Source: Asticcacaulis sp. AC460 (GTDB taxonomy: Bacteria; Pseudomonadota; Alphaproteobacteria; Caulobacterales; Caulobacteraceae). From it: DNA of 64,000 nt. A program made the translations under genes and the position numbers. The notes beneath the pieces are model-generated. The model saw nothing but the letters and a program-made list of their open reading frames with translations, did not search any database and was not told the origin of the DNA. Of this stretch, positions 1 through 8,060 are shown piece by piece; the first letter of the stretch is position 1; every line of letters starts with the position of its first letter. The DNA lies in the NCBI RefSeq assembly GCF_000495795.1, contig NZ_AWGD01000023.1, positions 1 through 64,000 of the forward strand. The letters run 5' to 3'.

Positions 1-48
1 GTGGAGAGGAGGGCGTTTGGGACGTCTACGGATGATAGGCCTGAAGAT

Positions 49-1221
49 TCAGTGCGGCAGCAGTTTGACCGGGACGGCCAGGGTGCCGATTTCGGGCATG
101 CGCGTCGGGATGATCTCACCGGCGATCTCGATGGCTGAGGTCTTCGCCAGCAGCCGTTCCAGAGCAATGCTTAGCTCCAGCCGCGCCAGGCCCGAGCCCG
201 GGCAGGTGTGCGGGCCGCGACCGAAGGCCAAAGAGTCCTTCATGTTCGGACGGTCGAGGCGGAAGGTTTCAGCGTCTTCGAACACCGCTTCGTCGCGATT
301 GGCCGAGGCGTAGATCAGCGCCACCGGGTCATCCTTCGGGATGGTCACGCCATGAAGAGTGACATCCTGGGTCGGCGTCCGGGCAAAGCCGCGATACGGC
401 GTATAGAGCCGCAGAAACTCTTCCATGGCGGCCGGGATCAGCTCAGGGTTTGCGCGCAACTTAGCCTGCAGGTCCGGATGCCGGCAGAGATGGGCCACGG
501 TCGAGCCGAACACCACCTGCGGGGCGATAATGCCGACCACCAGCACCTGACGGATGGTCCCCAGGATCAGGTCGTCCGGCAAGGGCTGGCCGTCGACCCT
601 CGCCGCCAGAAGCGCTGAGGTCACGTCCTCGTCCGGATGCAGGGGCGCGGCCTTTCGGCTTTCCAGCAGGCCGCGCGCCATGTCGTAGAGTTGCAAACTG
701 GTCGCCTGGGTGGTCGTCTGGTCGGCCGATTGCACGGCGGCGCCGTAGACCCGCGCCACATCGGCCAGCCACAACTGGTCCTGGGGCGGCAGGTTCATCC
801 ATTCGGCAAAGACGCGGATCGGCAGCACCGCGGCATAGTCGGCGCAGATCTCACCGCCGCCTTTGGCCAGCATGGCGTCGATCAGGTCGTCGCACACCTG
901 CGCGATAAACGGCCGCAAGGATTCCACCCGGCGTTCGACCAGCACCCGGTTGATGGCACGGCGGTAGGGCGAGTGTTCCGGCGGATCGAGATGCAGGGGC
1001 GGCCGGCGGCCGGTCGTGGCCACCTTGGGCACAACATTCTGCACCGTGGTGGTGAAGGCGGCATAGTCCGCGGCCGCCCGGGCGACGTCGGCATGGCGGG
1101 TCAGGGCCCAGAAGCCGCCCCAGGCGGAGGTGTGCGCCACCGGGCAGCCGGCGCGCAGGCGGCGGTAGTCCTCATAGGGGCTTTCGAGGGTTTCGGGGCG
1201 GAGGGGATCGAAATCATCCAT
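49..1221 (-). CDS. Cytochrome P450
   Basis: A 390-residue soluble bacterial P450, normal length for class I enzymes fed by separate ferredoxins. Visible motifs: the heme-ligand loop FGRGPHTCPG with Cys340 as thiolate ligand, the K-helix ExxR as E268-F-L-R271, and the following FART segment. The I-helix is unusual: where most monooxygenases have an acid-alcohol pair (GxDT), this protein reads GIIAPQ, with Ala233-Pro234. That resembles enzymes with altered oxygen activation. No ferredoxin or reductase gene is adjacent. The start is taken at the ATG beginning MDDFDPL, 5 nt after the upstream gene's stop; an in-frame TTG at 1260 would overlap that gene. It is the last gene of a four-gene operon. 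The substrate is unknown. Confidence 0.93.
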   Translation of the reverse strand: MDDFDPLRPETLESPYEDYRRLRAGCPVAHTSAWGGFWALTRHADVARAAADYAAFTTTVQNVVPKVATTGRRPPLHLDPPEHSPYRRAINRVLVERRVESLRPFIAQVCDDLIDAMLAKGGGEICADYAAVLPIRVFAEWMNLPPQDQLWLADVARVYGAAVQSADQTTTQATSLQLYDMARGLLESRKAAPLHPDEDVTSALLAARVDGQPLPDDLILGTIRQVLVVGIIAPQVVFGSTVAHLCRHPDLQAKLRANPELIPAAMEEFLRLYTPYRGFARTPTQDVTLHGVTIPKDDPVALIYASANRDEAVFEDAETFRLDRPNMKDSLAFGRGPHTCPGSGLARLELSIALERLLAKTSAIEIAGEIIPTRMPEIGTLAVPVKLLPH

Positions 1222-1226
1222 GGGTT

Positions 1227-2570
1227 CTAAACTCGGAAAACGGCGCCGGCATCGCGGCAATCATCAAGCGTCAGGATTTGCCAGGCCAGGCGGTCGGCGT
1301 CGTCGGCCGCCATGGGCCGGGCGGACAGGGCGGCGCAGGCAGTGAATTTGGCGACCAGGTCGTCGTCGCTCAACGGACGCGACGGATGACCCAGGGCCTG
1401 GTGCTCTTCGGCGGCCACGACCCGGCCGTCGGTCAGGGTGACGACCAGGCCGCCGGAGGTGGCGCGGTCACGCCCCCACTCGGGCCGGTCCAGCGGCGTG
1501 ACCTTAGCCGCCAGGGCCAGGATAGCGGGATCGCAAAGGCTTAAGGCATCGAACTCGGCCAGGGTGACGCGGCCGCGGACAAAAGCGGCGGCCAAGGTGA
1601 AGGGCAGGCTGAACTTGGCGTCGATGGCGGTTACTGGGGCCTGTTTGCGCGGCAGGGGATCGACCAGCATGCGCTGGACCTCACCGGACATGACCTGCAC
1701 CCCGGCAATATCGTTGGGATTCAGGTTGAGGCGAAGGGCCAGTTCGATGGCGGTATGGGTGCCGCGGCAGGCCGGCCAGGGTTTGAAGCTCAGGTCTTCG
1801 CCGTACCAGCGCGTCGCGAGGCCATCGAGCAACGGGCCGGTGTCGTAATGGCCGCCGGCATAGAGGCTGAAGAAACCACCCTCGCCTTCCAGCGGATGTT
1901 CGAAGCCGGTGACGCCCTGGGTGGCCAGCAGGGCGGACACCACGGCGCCCTGGGCGGGGAAGGCTTCGCGGACGGCGCGCAGGACGGTGCCGCGGCTATG
2001 GCGGATTTCGCCCGGCGCGCCCAGTTGGCACAGCATCAGCGACAGGGCATCGCGGGTGCGGGCAGCGTCGAGGCCGGCCAGGCGCGCCGCCACGGCCGCG
2101 GCGCCGATAGCCCCCAGCAACATGGGCGGGTACCAGCCGCGCTCTTCCAGCGGCCGGGTCAGGCTGTGACCCAGGCGGCAGACCAGGTCGCAGCCAATCG
2201 TCAGGGCTGTGACAAGGTCGTGGCCGCCGACCGGTCGGCCGGCCTGGACCATGGCCAGGGCGGCCGGGATGGCCGAGGCATTGGGATGCAGCGGTACGGC
2301 ATCGTAGGCGTCTTCGAAATCGAGCGCATGCCCCAGGGCGCCATTGGCCAGGGCGGCAAAAGGGGCCGCTGCCGTGCCGTGGCCGAGGATCGAGCAAGGC
2401 CCTTCGCCTTGCCCCACGGCCACAAAAGCCCTGGCTTCTGCACTCAACCCGCTGGCCGCCAGCATGACGCCGACACCGTCCAGCAGGAAACGGCGCGTGG
2501 CGTGGCGGGCCGGCCCGGGGATGTCGGTCGTTCCGGCAATATGGGCGCAGATCTCGTCGGACAGGGTCAC
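1227..2570 (-). CDS. MmgE/PrpD family protein (2-methylcitrate dehydratase-like)
   Basis: A 447-residue member of the MmgE/PrpD family, which includes 2-methylcitrate dehydratase and cis-aconitate decarboxylase; members act on small tricarboxylic or hydroxy acids. The N-terminal helical half carries the family stretch GALGHALDFEDAYD followed by LHPNAS, and the C-terminal half matches the second domain, so it is full length. The start is taken as the GTG at 2570 (reading VTLSDEIC), whose bases overlap the TGA of the upstream transporter gene (GTGA coupling). Downstream, the P450 begins 5 nt after its stop. No prpB or prpC is nearby, so propionate catabolism is not supported; a special acid substrate shared with the neighbouring P450 is an inference. 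Confidence 0.88.
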   Translation of the reverse strand: MTLSDEICAHIAGTTDIPGPARHATRRFLLDGVGVMLAASGLSAEARAFVAVGQGEGPCSILGHGTAAAPFAALANGALGHALDFEDAYDAVPLHPNASAIPAALAMVQAGRPVGGHDLVTALTIGCDLVCRLGHSLTRPLEERGWYPPMLLGAIGAAAVAARLAGLDAARTRDALSLMLCQLGAPGEIRHSRGTVLRAVREAFPAQGAVVSALLATQGVTGFEHPLEGEGGFFSLYAGGHYDTGPLLDGLATRWYGEDLSFKPWPACRGTHTAIELALRLNLNPNDIAGVQVMSGEVQRMLVDPLPRKQAPVTAIDAKFSLPFTLAAAFVRGRVTLAEFDALSLCDPAILALAAKVTPLDRPEWGRDRATSGGLVVTLTDGRVVAAEEHQALGHPSRPLSDDDLVAKFTACAALSARPMAADDADRLAWQILTLDDCRDAGAVFRV

Positions 2571-3571
2571 GGCTTGGCGAACCGCGGCGCCAGGGCCAGC
2601 AGGAAGATGGCCCCGATGAGGATGCCAGCGCCGGTCAACTCGGCTGAGGTCGGATGCGGCAGGCCCCACACCCAGGCCATGACCAGGGCGGCGATGATGC
2701 CGGCCAGCAGCGACGCCGAGCGTTCCAGCGGGACGCAGTAGCTGTTCTCGCGCTTATCCAGCAGGATGACCGCCGCCAGCACCGAGATGATGGTCAGGAG
2801 AAAGCCGTTGGCGGCCAGCTTCCAGATCACCGGATCGGACCAGACGTGGATGAAGCCGTTGGTCAGTTGGTCGGCCTGTTTGCTGATGCCGCTGGCCGAC
2901 AGCAGATACAGGGCCAGGATCGACAGCGGCAGGGCGACGATCTTTTCTTCGACGAAATAGCGCCGCACCGAGGCTTCGTCGCCGCTCTTGGAGATCTTGG
3001 TCATCACCGCCAGGCGCAGGAAATAGCCCAGCGTATAGAGCACGACCGTGGCGATGGCCAGGGGCGGCAGATGCAGGTTGCCCCGCGCCTTGAGGACCAC
3101 CAGCAGGGCGACGCAGACCATGACCAGGGCGACCCAGCTCCACCATTTGACCTTTCGGCCAAACATCAGATCGACGACGGGCGCGATGATGAGGATATCG
3201 CCACGCATGAGGAGTTGGATGAAGGGGATACTGACGCCTTCCAGGGTAAAGGACAGCGGCACGGTGAACAGGACCAGCGAGGTCCCGATGCCGGACAGGA
3301 AGGTATAGAAGCTGGGGACCGGAATGCGGATGGGGCCGGCCTGGATGCCGTGGGCGTCGCGGTGCCAGCCCGACAGCCAGAAGAAGGCCAGGGTCAGGAC
3401 CATGTTGACGATCAGGGTCGACGGCAGGGTTTCCAGCCCGCTCAGGGGCCGGCCGAACGCCGCCACGGCCTGGGTCGTGGTCAGCTTGGTCAGGATGATG
3501 TTGGGGATGTAGGTGATCAGGTAGAAGACCACCGTCATTTCCAGCGGCAGGGTCCAGCGCAGGGTTTTCAT
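2567..3571 (-). CDS. EamA/DMT superfamily transporter
   Basis: A 334-residue polytopic inner-membrane protein with about ten hydrophobic segments in two similar halves, typical of the drug/metabolite transporter (EamA) superfamily. A longer loop with ISKSGDEASVRR lies between the fifth and sixth segments. The start codon overlaps the stop of the upstream CapA-like gene by 4 nt, and its own stop overlaps the GTG of the PrpD gene, so all are translationally coupled. Sequence alone does not tell import from export. Context in a catabolic operon suggests movement of the pathway substrate or an intermediate. Confidence 0.8.
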   Translation of the reverse strand: MKTLRWTLPLEMTVVFYLITYIPNIILTKLTTTQAVAAFGRPLSGLETLPSTLIVNMVLTLAFFWLSGWHRDAHGIQAGPIRIPVPSFYTFLSGIGTSLVLFTVPLSFTLEGVSIPFIQLLMRGDILIIAPVVDLMFGRKVKWWSWVALVMVCVALLVVLKARGNLHLPPLAIATVVLYTLGYFLRLAVMTKISKSGDEASVRRYFVEEKIVALPLSILALYLLSASGISKQADQLTNGFIHVWSDPVIWKLAANGFLLTIISVLAAVILLDKRENSYCVPLERSASLLAGIIAALVMAWVWGLPHPTSAELTGAGILIGAIFLLALAPRFAKP

Positions 3572-4692
3572 CCGATGCCTCCCACGACGACCAGGTCGCC
3601 GTCGATTGTGTAGTCTCCGTTTAGCCCGGCTTCGGCCGTCACGGCGCGCATATACTCGACGGTTTCGCTAAATTTCGGATCGTCCGGCGTGGTGAAACGC
3701 GGCACGGCATCGCGGCCGATATGGACGGGATGGAAACCGGCGCGGACCAGCCTGCCCTGGCGGATATCCAGCCGCGCCACCATCGACAGGGCCGAGGCCT
3801 TGGGGAAGTTGTACAGGCTGTCGAAATCGGGCACCCAGTCCTCGGCCAGGGTCTGGATTTCCTTGAAGCTTTTCGAATTGGCGTGGGCTTCGTCCATGCG
3901 CAGGTCGCAGGCGAAGTTGCACAGCGAATGGAAGACCGGCCGGCCGTCGATGACCTCGATCCCTTTCAGGATATGGGCGTGGTGACCGAAGATGGCGTCG
4001 GCACCGGCGGCGATGGCGGCCTTCGCCACCTCGCGTTGATAGTCGGCGATGACGGCGCGGACGAAGTGGATGCCCCAGTGCAGCGATACCACCACGAGGT
4101 CTGCTTCGGCCCTGGCGGCGCGGATATCGGCTTCCAGGGCGGCCAGGTCGCCGCGATGGGCAAAGGTGTGGATGCGCGCCGGGGTGCCGGGTTGATCGTG
4201 CTCGACCTGTTCATACAGGGTGTGGGCGCGCATGGGGGCACAGCCGGGGCGGCGGTCTTCGGCCCAGTAGGCCTGGGGGAGGATGGAGCTGTAGGCCAGG
4301 ACCGCCACCCGGCTGCCGTCGGGCAGGATCCGGATCACCGGCTTGCGGGCGGCGGCGATGTCGGGTCCGGCGCCGACGACGGCGACGCCCTCGCCTTCCA
4401 GGTGGCCGATACATTCCAGCATGGCTTCGCTGCCCCAATCGAGGCAGTGGTTACCGGCCATGGAGATGACGTCGATACCGGCGCGGGCCACGGCGCCGGC
4501 GCCTTCGACCGGGGCCAGGACGGCGTGACGCGCCTGGGGCAGGCGCAGGCCTTTGGCGGCAAAGGTGGTTTCAAGCTGGGCCAGGGTCAGGTCGGCGGCG
4601 GTCAGGCGCACCCGCACGGCGTCATAGCTGGTGTCGGGATCGGGACGATCCGGCGCAATGTCCCCGACCGCCAAAATAACGCACGCTTCCAC
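3568..4692 (-). CDS. CapA family protein (metallophosphatase fold)
   Basis: A 374-residue CapA/PgsA-type protein. The family has a calcineurin-like metallophosphatase fold, is named for poly-gamma-glutamate capsule genes, and often occurs in unrelated contexts. Visible metal-site motifs: VGDIAPDRPD near the N terminus, MAGNHCLDWG, VVSLHWGIHF and GHHAHILKGIEV. No signal peptide or membrane anchor is seen, so it is probably cytoplasmic, unlike capsule CapA. The start is GTG at 4692 with an AAGGGTGG-like ribosome site upstream. It is the first gene of the operon with EamA, PrpD and P450. A second, divergent CapA paralog lies at 23540-24616, also in a catabolic operon. The exact reaction is unknown. 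Confidence 0.85.
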   Translation of the reverse strand: MEACVILAVGDIAPDRPDPDTSYDAVRVRLTAADLTLAQLETTFAAKGLRLPQARHAVLAPVEGAGAVARAGIDVISMAGNHCLDWGSEAMLECIGHLEGEGVAVVGAGPDIAAARKPVIRILPDGSRVAVLAYSSILPQAYWAEDRRPGCAPMRAHTLYEQVEHDQPGTPARIHTFAHRGDLAALEADIRAARAEADLVVVSLHWGIHFVRAVIADYQREVAKAAIAAGADAIFGHHAHILKGIEVIDGRPVFHSLCNFACDLRMDEAHANSKSFKEIQTLAEDWVPDFDSLYNFPKASALSMVARLDIRQGRLVRAGFHPVHIGRDAVPRFTTPDDPKFSETVEYMRAVTAEAGLNGDYTIDGDLVVVGGIG

Positions 4693-4745
4693 AATCCACC
4701 CTTGATAATTAGTTATACTTTAGAACAATATACGCCATGGTGATT

Positions 4746-4784
4746 TATGCAAGGGCTTGCATAGATTTTTTGCAGTGGATACTT
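4746..4784 (+). promoter_or_regulatory. Operator/promoter block between divergent operons (copy 1)
   Basis: The palindrome TATGCAAG-GG-CTTGCATA spans 4746-4763 and contains GCAAGGGCTTGC, a LacI-type operator shape. It overlaps a candidate promoter with -35 TTGCAT (4757-4762), a 16-nt spacer and -10 ATACTT (4779-4784) pointing to the MFS gene. The downstream part AGATTTTTTGCAGTG is repeated exactly at 6110-6124 ahead of the LacI gene. The likely regulator is the LacI protein at 6138-7136 (inference). Confidence 0.65.
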
Positions 4785-4785
4785 A

Positions 4786-4884
4786 GAGCGCGTTTCGATC
4801 CGGTAGAATCGGATCGGCGCTCCAAGTTTATTTTTTGACGCGCATCTTTATCCAAAAAGTGCGTCACACTTTTTGGGATGCGCT
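4786..4884. repeat. Two adjacent palindromic intergenic repeats
   Basis: The first hairpin (4786 to about 4822) has arms CGATCCG and CGGATCG inside GAGCGC/GCGCTC ends. The second (about 4840-4884) has arms CCAAAAAGTG and CACTTTTTGG with outer GCGCATC/GATGCGC. The second belongs to the same family as the perfect palindrome at 52917-52963, here with a small insertion in the left arm. Its right edge runs into the first codons of the MFS transporter gene, so the folded RNA would form the 5-prime leader of that mRNA. Confidence 0.7.
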
Positions 4885-4887
4885 CTG

Positions 4888-6093
4888 ATGCCCGACACCC
4901 CGGCCAAGGTCTTGTCCTTCCCCGAATTCGCCGCCCTGGTGTCGTGCGTCATGGCGATGACGGCGTTGGGGATTGACGCCATGTTGCCGGCCCTGCCGGA
5001 GATCGGCCGGTCTTTGCGGGTCGATAATGCCAACCACCTGCAATGGGTGGTGGCCATCTTCTTCTTCGGCCATGGATTGGGTCAGCTTGTTTTCGGAATC
5101 CTGTCGGATTGGCTGGGGCGCAAGCGCATGCTGCTGATCGGGATCGGTCTGTTCGCGCTGCTGATGGCGGCGACCGCGCTGGTCACCACCCTGCCCGCTT
5201 TGTTAGCGTTGCGGCTGTTGCAGGGCATGTGCGCGGCCTCGGCCAGCGTGGTCACCCGCGCCGTGGTCCGCGACCTCTATTCCGGCGCCCAGATGGCGCG
5301 GGTGATGTCGACCAGCTATGTCATGTTCCTGGCCGTGCCGGTGCTGGCGCCCAGCCTGGGGCAACTGGTGCTGCTGGTCCTGCCGTGGCCGGCGATATTC
5401 CTGTCGATTGCGGTCCTGGCCGCGGTGGTGTGCGCCTGGATGTGGGTGCGTTTGCCGGAAACCCATCCGCCTGAGCGGCGCCAGCGTCCCAACCTGCGCC
5501 GCCTGAGCAGCGTCAGCCTGTTTATCCTGACCCAGCCGGTCAGCGTGGTCTATACCCTGGCCGTGGCCTGCATGCTGTCGACCATGCTGGCCTATGTCTC
5601 GCTGATGCCACAGATTTTCCACGATGTTTTCGCCAAGCCGCAGTGGTTGGCGCCGGTTTTTGCCGTCTGCGCGCTGGGGATGGCGGCCGGGTCGGTGTTG
5701 AACGCGACGCTGGTCGAAAAGCTTGGGGTGCGGCGGATGTCGCATACGGCGCTGGTCGTGTTTATCGTGGTGACCTTCGTCCATATGGTGTGGGCCTGGG
5801 CGGGCCAGGAAACCCTGGCCAGCTTCGTGGTGCTGCAGGGTTTGACCATGACCGCCATGACGCTGTGCACGGCCAATTTCAACGCCCTGTCGATGGAATC
5901 CGCCGGCGCCGTTGCCGGCACCGCGGCGTCGCTGCAAGGGGTTTTTACCGCCGTGGTGGGGTCGTGTCTGGGCGGTTTTGTCGGCCAGCACTGGACGGGT
6001 GATATCGCCCTTTTGCCGCTGGGCGCCTGCCTGTGCGGCACGGCGGCGTTTGTGTTTATTGTGCTGGGCGAGCGCAAGCGACTGTTTGGCTGA
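4888..6093 (+). CDS. Bcr/CflA-type MFS multidrug exporter
   Basis: A 401-residue major facilitator protein with 12 predicted membrane segments. The N-terminal stretch with ALGIDAMLPALPEIG is characteristic of the Bcr/CflA (DHA1) drug-efflux subfamily, and the loop 2-3 motif appears as GILSDWLGRKRM. It would export a toxic compound using the proton gradient. The ATG at 4888 (MPDTPAKV) is preferred; an in-frame ATG at 4873 lies inside the palindromic repeat, and neither has a strong ribosome site. It is divergent from the CapA-PrpD-P450 operon and followed 44 nt later by its presumed LacI regulator, so it may export the substrate or a toxic P450 product. Confidence 0.87.
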   Translation: MPDTPAKVLSFPEFAALVSCVMAMTALGIDAMLPALPEIGRSLRVDNANHLQWVVAIFFFGHGLGQLVFGILSDWLGRKRMLLIGIGLFALLMAATALVTTLPALLALRLLQGMCAASASVVTRAVVRDLYSGAQMARVMSTSYVMFLAVPVLAPSLGQLVLLVLPWPAIFLSIAVLAAVVCAWMWVRLPETHPPERRQRPNLRRLSSVSLFILTQPVSVVYTLAVACMLSTMLAYVSLMPQIFHDVFAKPQWLAPVFAVCALGMAAGSVLNATLVEKLGVRRMSHTALVVFIVVTFVHMVWAWAGQETLASFVVLQGLTMTAMTLCTANFNALSMESAGAVAGTAASLQGVFTAVVGSCLGGFVGQHWTGDIALLPLGACLCGTAAFVFIVLGERKRLFG

Positions 6094-6095
6094 TC

Positions 6096-6131
6096 GCAAC
6101 CGCTTGCACAGATTTTTTGCAGTGCTATCAA
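6096..6131 (+). promoter_or_regulatory. Operator/promoter block upstream of LacI gene (copy 2)
   Basis: GCAACCGCTTGC at 6096-6107 is an imperfect LacI-type palindrome and overlaps -35 TTGCAC (6104-6109); -10 TATCAA lies at 6126-6131 after a 16-nt spacer. The spacer AGATTTTTTGCAGTG is identical to the block at 4763-4777. The -10 ends only 6 nt before the ATG, so the transcript would be leaderless or nearly so. Autoregulation by the LacI protein is inferred. Confidence 0.6.
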
Positions 6132-6137
6132 GGAACT

Positions 6138-7136
6138 ATGAAACTCGACCGGCGCAATCTCAAACTGGATGACGTGGCGGCGCGGGCCGGGGTCTCGGCC
6201 TCGACTGTGTCGCGCTATATCAACAAGCCGTCCGTCGTCGCCGAAGAGACGGCGCAGCGCATCCAGAGCGCCATCGACGCCATCGGCTATGTGCCCAACC
6301 TGGTCGCCGGCGGGTTGGCCACTCAGAAAAGCGACCTGGTTGCCGTCCTGATCCCGCACCTGACGAGCACGGTGTTCAGCGACACCATCGAGGCTATGGT
6401 GACCGAGCTGTCGGCCGCGCAGTATGTCGTCACCTTGGGGGTGACCGGGCTGCACCTGGAACGGACGCGGGAACTGGTCATGGCCGCCCTGTCGCGCCGC
6501 GCCGCCGCCATCATCCTGACCAGCGAGATCACGCCGGACCTGCGCGATCTGCTGCGGAAGTCCAAGACCAGTGTCATCGAGATCTGGGACCTGCCGAAGG
6601 AGCCGATCGATATCGCCATCGGTTTTTCGCATGAAGCCATCGGCGAAGAGATCGCGCGGTTCCTGCATATGCGGGGCTATTGCCGGCCGCACCTGGTGAC
6701 CAGCAATGCCAGTCGGGCACGGCGGCGGCGCGACGGGCTGGTGCGGACCTGGGCGGAGTTGGGCGGGGTGGCGCCGACCGAAGACGTCGTGGAGTTACCG
6801 GTGAAGTTCGGCCAGGCGCGCGGGGCGTTTGCGCGGATGAAGCGGCTGGAGGACCGGCCGGATGTGGTGGTGTGCGGGACCGACCTGCTGGCCCAGGGGA
6901 TGATTATCGAGGCGGCTTCGCAGGGTTTGAAGGTGCCGGATGATCTGGCTGTGGTCGGGTTTGGCAATGCCACGGTGGCGGGCGAGATGCGGCCGACGAT
7001 TACTTCGGTCGATATCGACGGCAAGCGTATCGCGCGTGAGGCCATCGCCATGCTGCGTCGTCGTGCTGAGGGTGAGGTTTTGGCGTCGCCGCTGGTCGAT
7101 GTCGGGTTTAGTCTGGTAGCCAGAGAGAGCGCGTAA
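6138..7136 (+). CDS. LacI family transcriptional regulator
   Basis: A 332-residue LacI/GalR repressor. The N-terminal helix-turn-helix reads LDDVAARAGVSASTVSRY, followed by the hinge region, then a periplasmic-binding-protein-like effector domain. The C-terminal segment DDLAVVGFGNATVAGEMRP is typical of gluconate-type (GntR-like) LacI members. The start is the ATG at 6138 with AAGGA just upstream; earlier in-frame codons lie within the preceding gene. It probably controls the divergent CapA-EamA-PrpD-P450 operon and the MFS gene, because the same operator-like block precedes both transcription units. The ligand is unknown, perhaps a sugar acid. Confidence 0.9.
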   Translation: MKLDRRNLKLDDVAARAGVSASTVSRYINKPSVVAEETAQRIQSAIDAIGYVPNLVAGGLATQKSDLVAVLIPHLTSTVFSDTIEAMVTELSAAQYVVTLGVTGLHLERTRELVMAALSRRAAAIILTSEITPDLRDLLRKSKTSVIEIWDLPKEPIDIAIGFSHEAIGEEIARFLHMRGYCRPHLVTSNASRARRRRDGLVRTWAELGGVAPTEDVVELPVKFGQARGAFARMKRLEDRPDVVVCGTDLLAQGMIIEAASQGLKVPDDLAVVGFGNATVAGEMRPTITSVDIDGKRIAREAIAMLRRRAEGEVLASPLVDVGFSLVARESA

Positions 7137-7164
7137 GAAGGCGCAAGCCACAACGCTTCTTTCT

Positions 7165-7291
7165 TTGCCTCCCCTGTTTACGGGGGAGGTGGCATCGAGC
7201 GAAGCGAGATGGCGGAAGGGGCTCTTCCACTGACAGTAAAGCCCCTCCCACCGCTTCGCGGTCCCCCCTCCCCGTAAACGGGGCGGGAGAA
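7165..7291. repeat. Composite hairpin repeat of the CCCCGTAAACGGGG family
   Basis: Two repeat halves face each other: a hairpin with arms CCTCCCC/GGGGAGG (7168-7189), a middle pair GGGGCT/AGCCCC, and CCCCGTAAACGGGG near 7280. It sits between the convergent ends of the LacI gene and the cytochrome operon and may terminate or protect both transcripts. Related copies are at 42359, 51486 and 62042. Confidence 0.75.
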
Positions 7292-7316
7292 GAGAAGTAA
7301 GCTTCTGTATTTCCTC

Positions 7317-8060
7317 TCAAAACTCTGCCTGGATTTCGACGCGGCGCAAGGACGGCGCGGACAGGTTGCCGACGATCGGATCGGCCACAGGCTGAGGGCG
7401 GCCGGAGGTTTTGACCACGATCACCTTCGGATCGACGCCCATCCGCGTCAGCCATTCCACCGTCCGCTCGGCCCGCGCCTGCGCAACGCCCCTCGCCTCG
7501 CGCACCAAAGCGTCCCGGGTCGCCGCATAGCCCGTCACCACGATCCGCTTCGGCCGGGCCGCCGCCAGCCAGCGCGCCGCCTCGTCCATGTAATAATCCG
7601 TCGACTGATAGGTCATAAAGGCGCTGCCGTGCTCGAAATAGAGCCGGAAGGTGCGTGGTTCGAACGGCCCGGCCACCGGCTGGGCCGGCAAATACAGCGG
7701 CTTCAACACGGTTTTCGGCAGGGCAAATTTCCGGCCTTTGTAGCCGTCCGCCGGCAGAACCCGCCGCACGCACGACATGTCCTCGATGATCGAGACCCGG
7801 ACCGGATCCATGACCACGCCGCCGCAGGCCTCGGCGCCGCCGGACACCCGGCCTTCGACCAGGACGCCGTGCTCCCAATCCGGCAGGGACGGCGCGCCCG
7901 ACACATCATAGGTCACGCCGGCCGCCGGATCGCGGACCAGCCAGCAGCCGGATTTGCGCCCCTGGTCGGTATCGCGATAGATGGGGCAACTGACGAAGCG
8001 CACCTCCTGGGCCGTCGCGCCCGTCGCCAACACAGCCAAAACCACAGCCGCCCACTTCAT
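7317..8060 (-). CDS. Periplasmic OmpA-like C-terminal domain protein
   Basis: A 247-residue exported protein. MKWAAVVLAVLATGATAQ is a clear cleavable signal peptide. Residues of roughly 20-130 form an unrecognised domain with several cysteines (SCPIY, SGCWL, EACGG, MSCVRR). The last 110 residues match an OmpA/MotB peptidoglycan-binding fold: FRLYFEHGSAFM, IVVTGYAATRDAL, RAERTVEWLTRMGVDP and a final RRVEIQAEF strand. No outer-membrane barrel is present, so it is probably a soluble or cell-wall-associated periplasmic protein. Its ATG overlaps the stop of the cytochrome gene by 4 nt, tying it to the di-heme protein. The specific role is unknown. Confidence 0.75.
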   Translation of the reverse strand: MKWAAVVLAVLATGATAQEVRFVSCPIYRDTDQGRKSGCWLVRDPAAGVTYDVSGAPSLPDWEHGVLVEGRVSGGAEACGGVVMDPVRVSIIEDMSCVRRVLPADGYKGRKFALPKTVLKPLYLPAQPVAGPFEPRTFRLYFEHGSAFMTYQSTDYYMDEAARWLAAARPKRIVVTGYAATRDALVREARGVAQARAERTVEWLTRMGVDPKVIVVKTSGRPQPVADPIVGNLSAPSLRRVEIQAEF

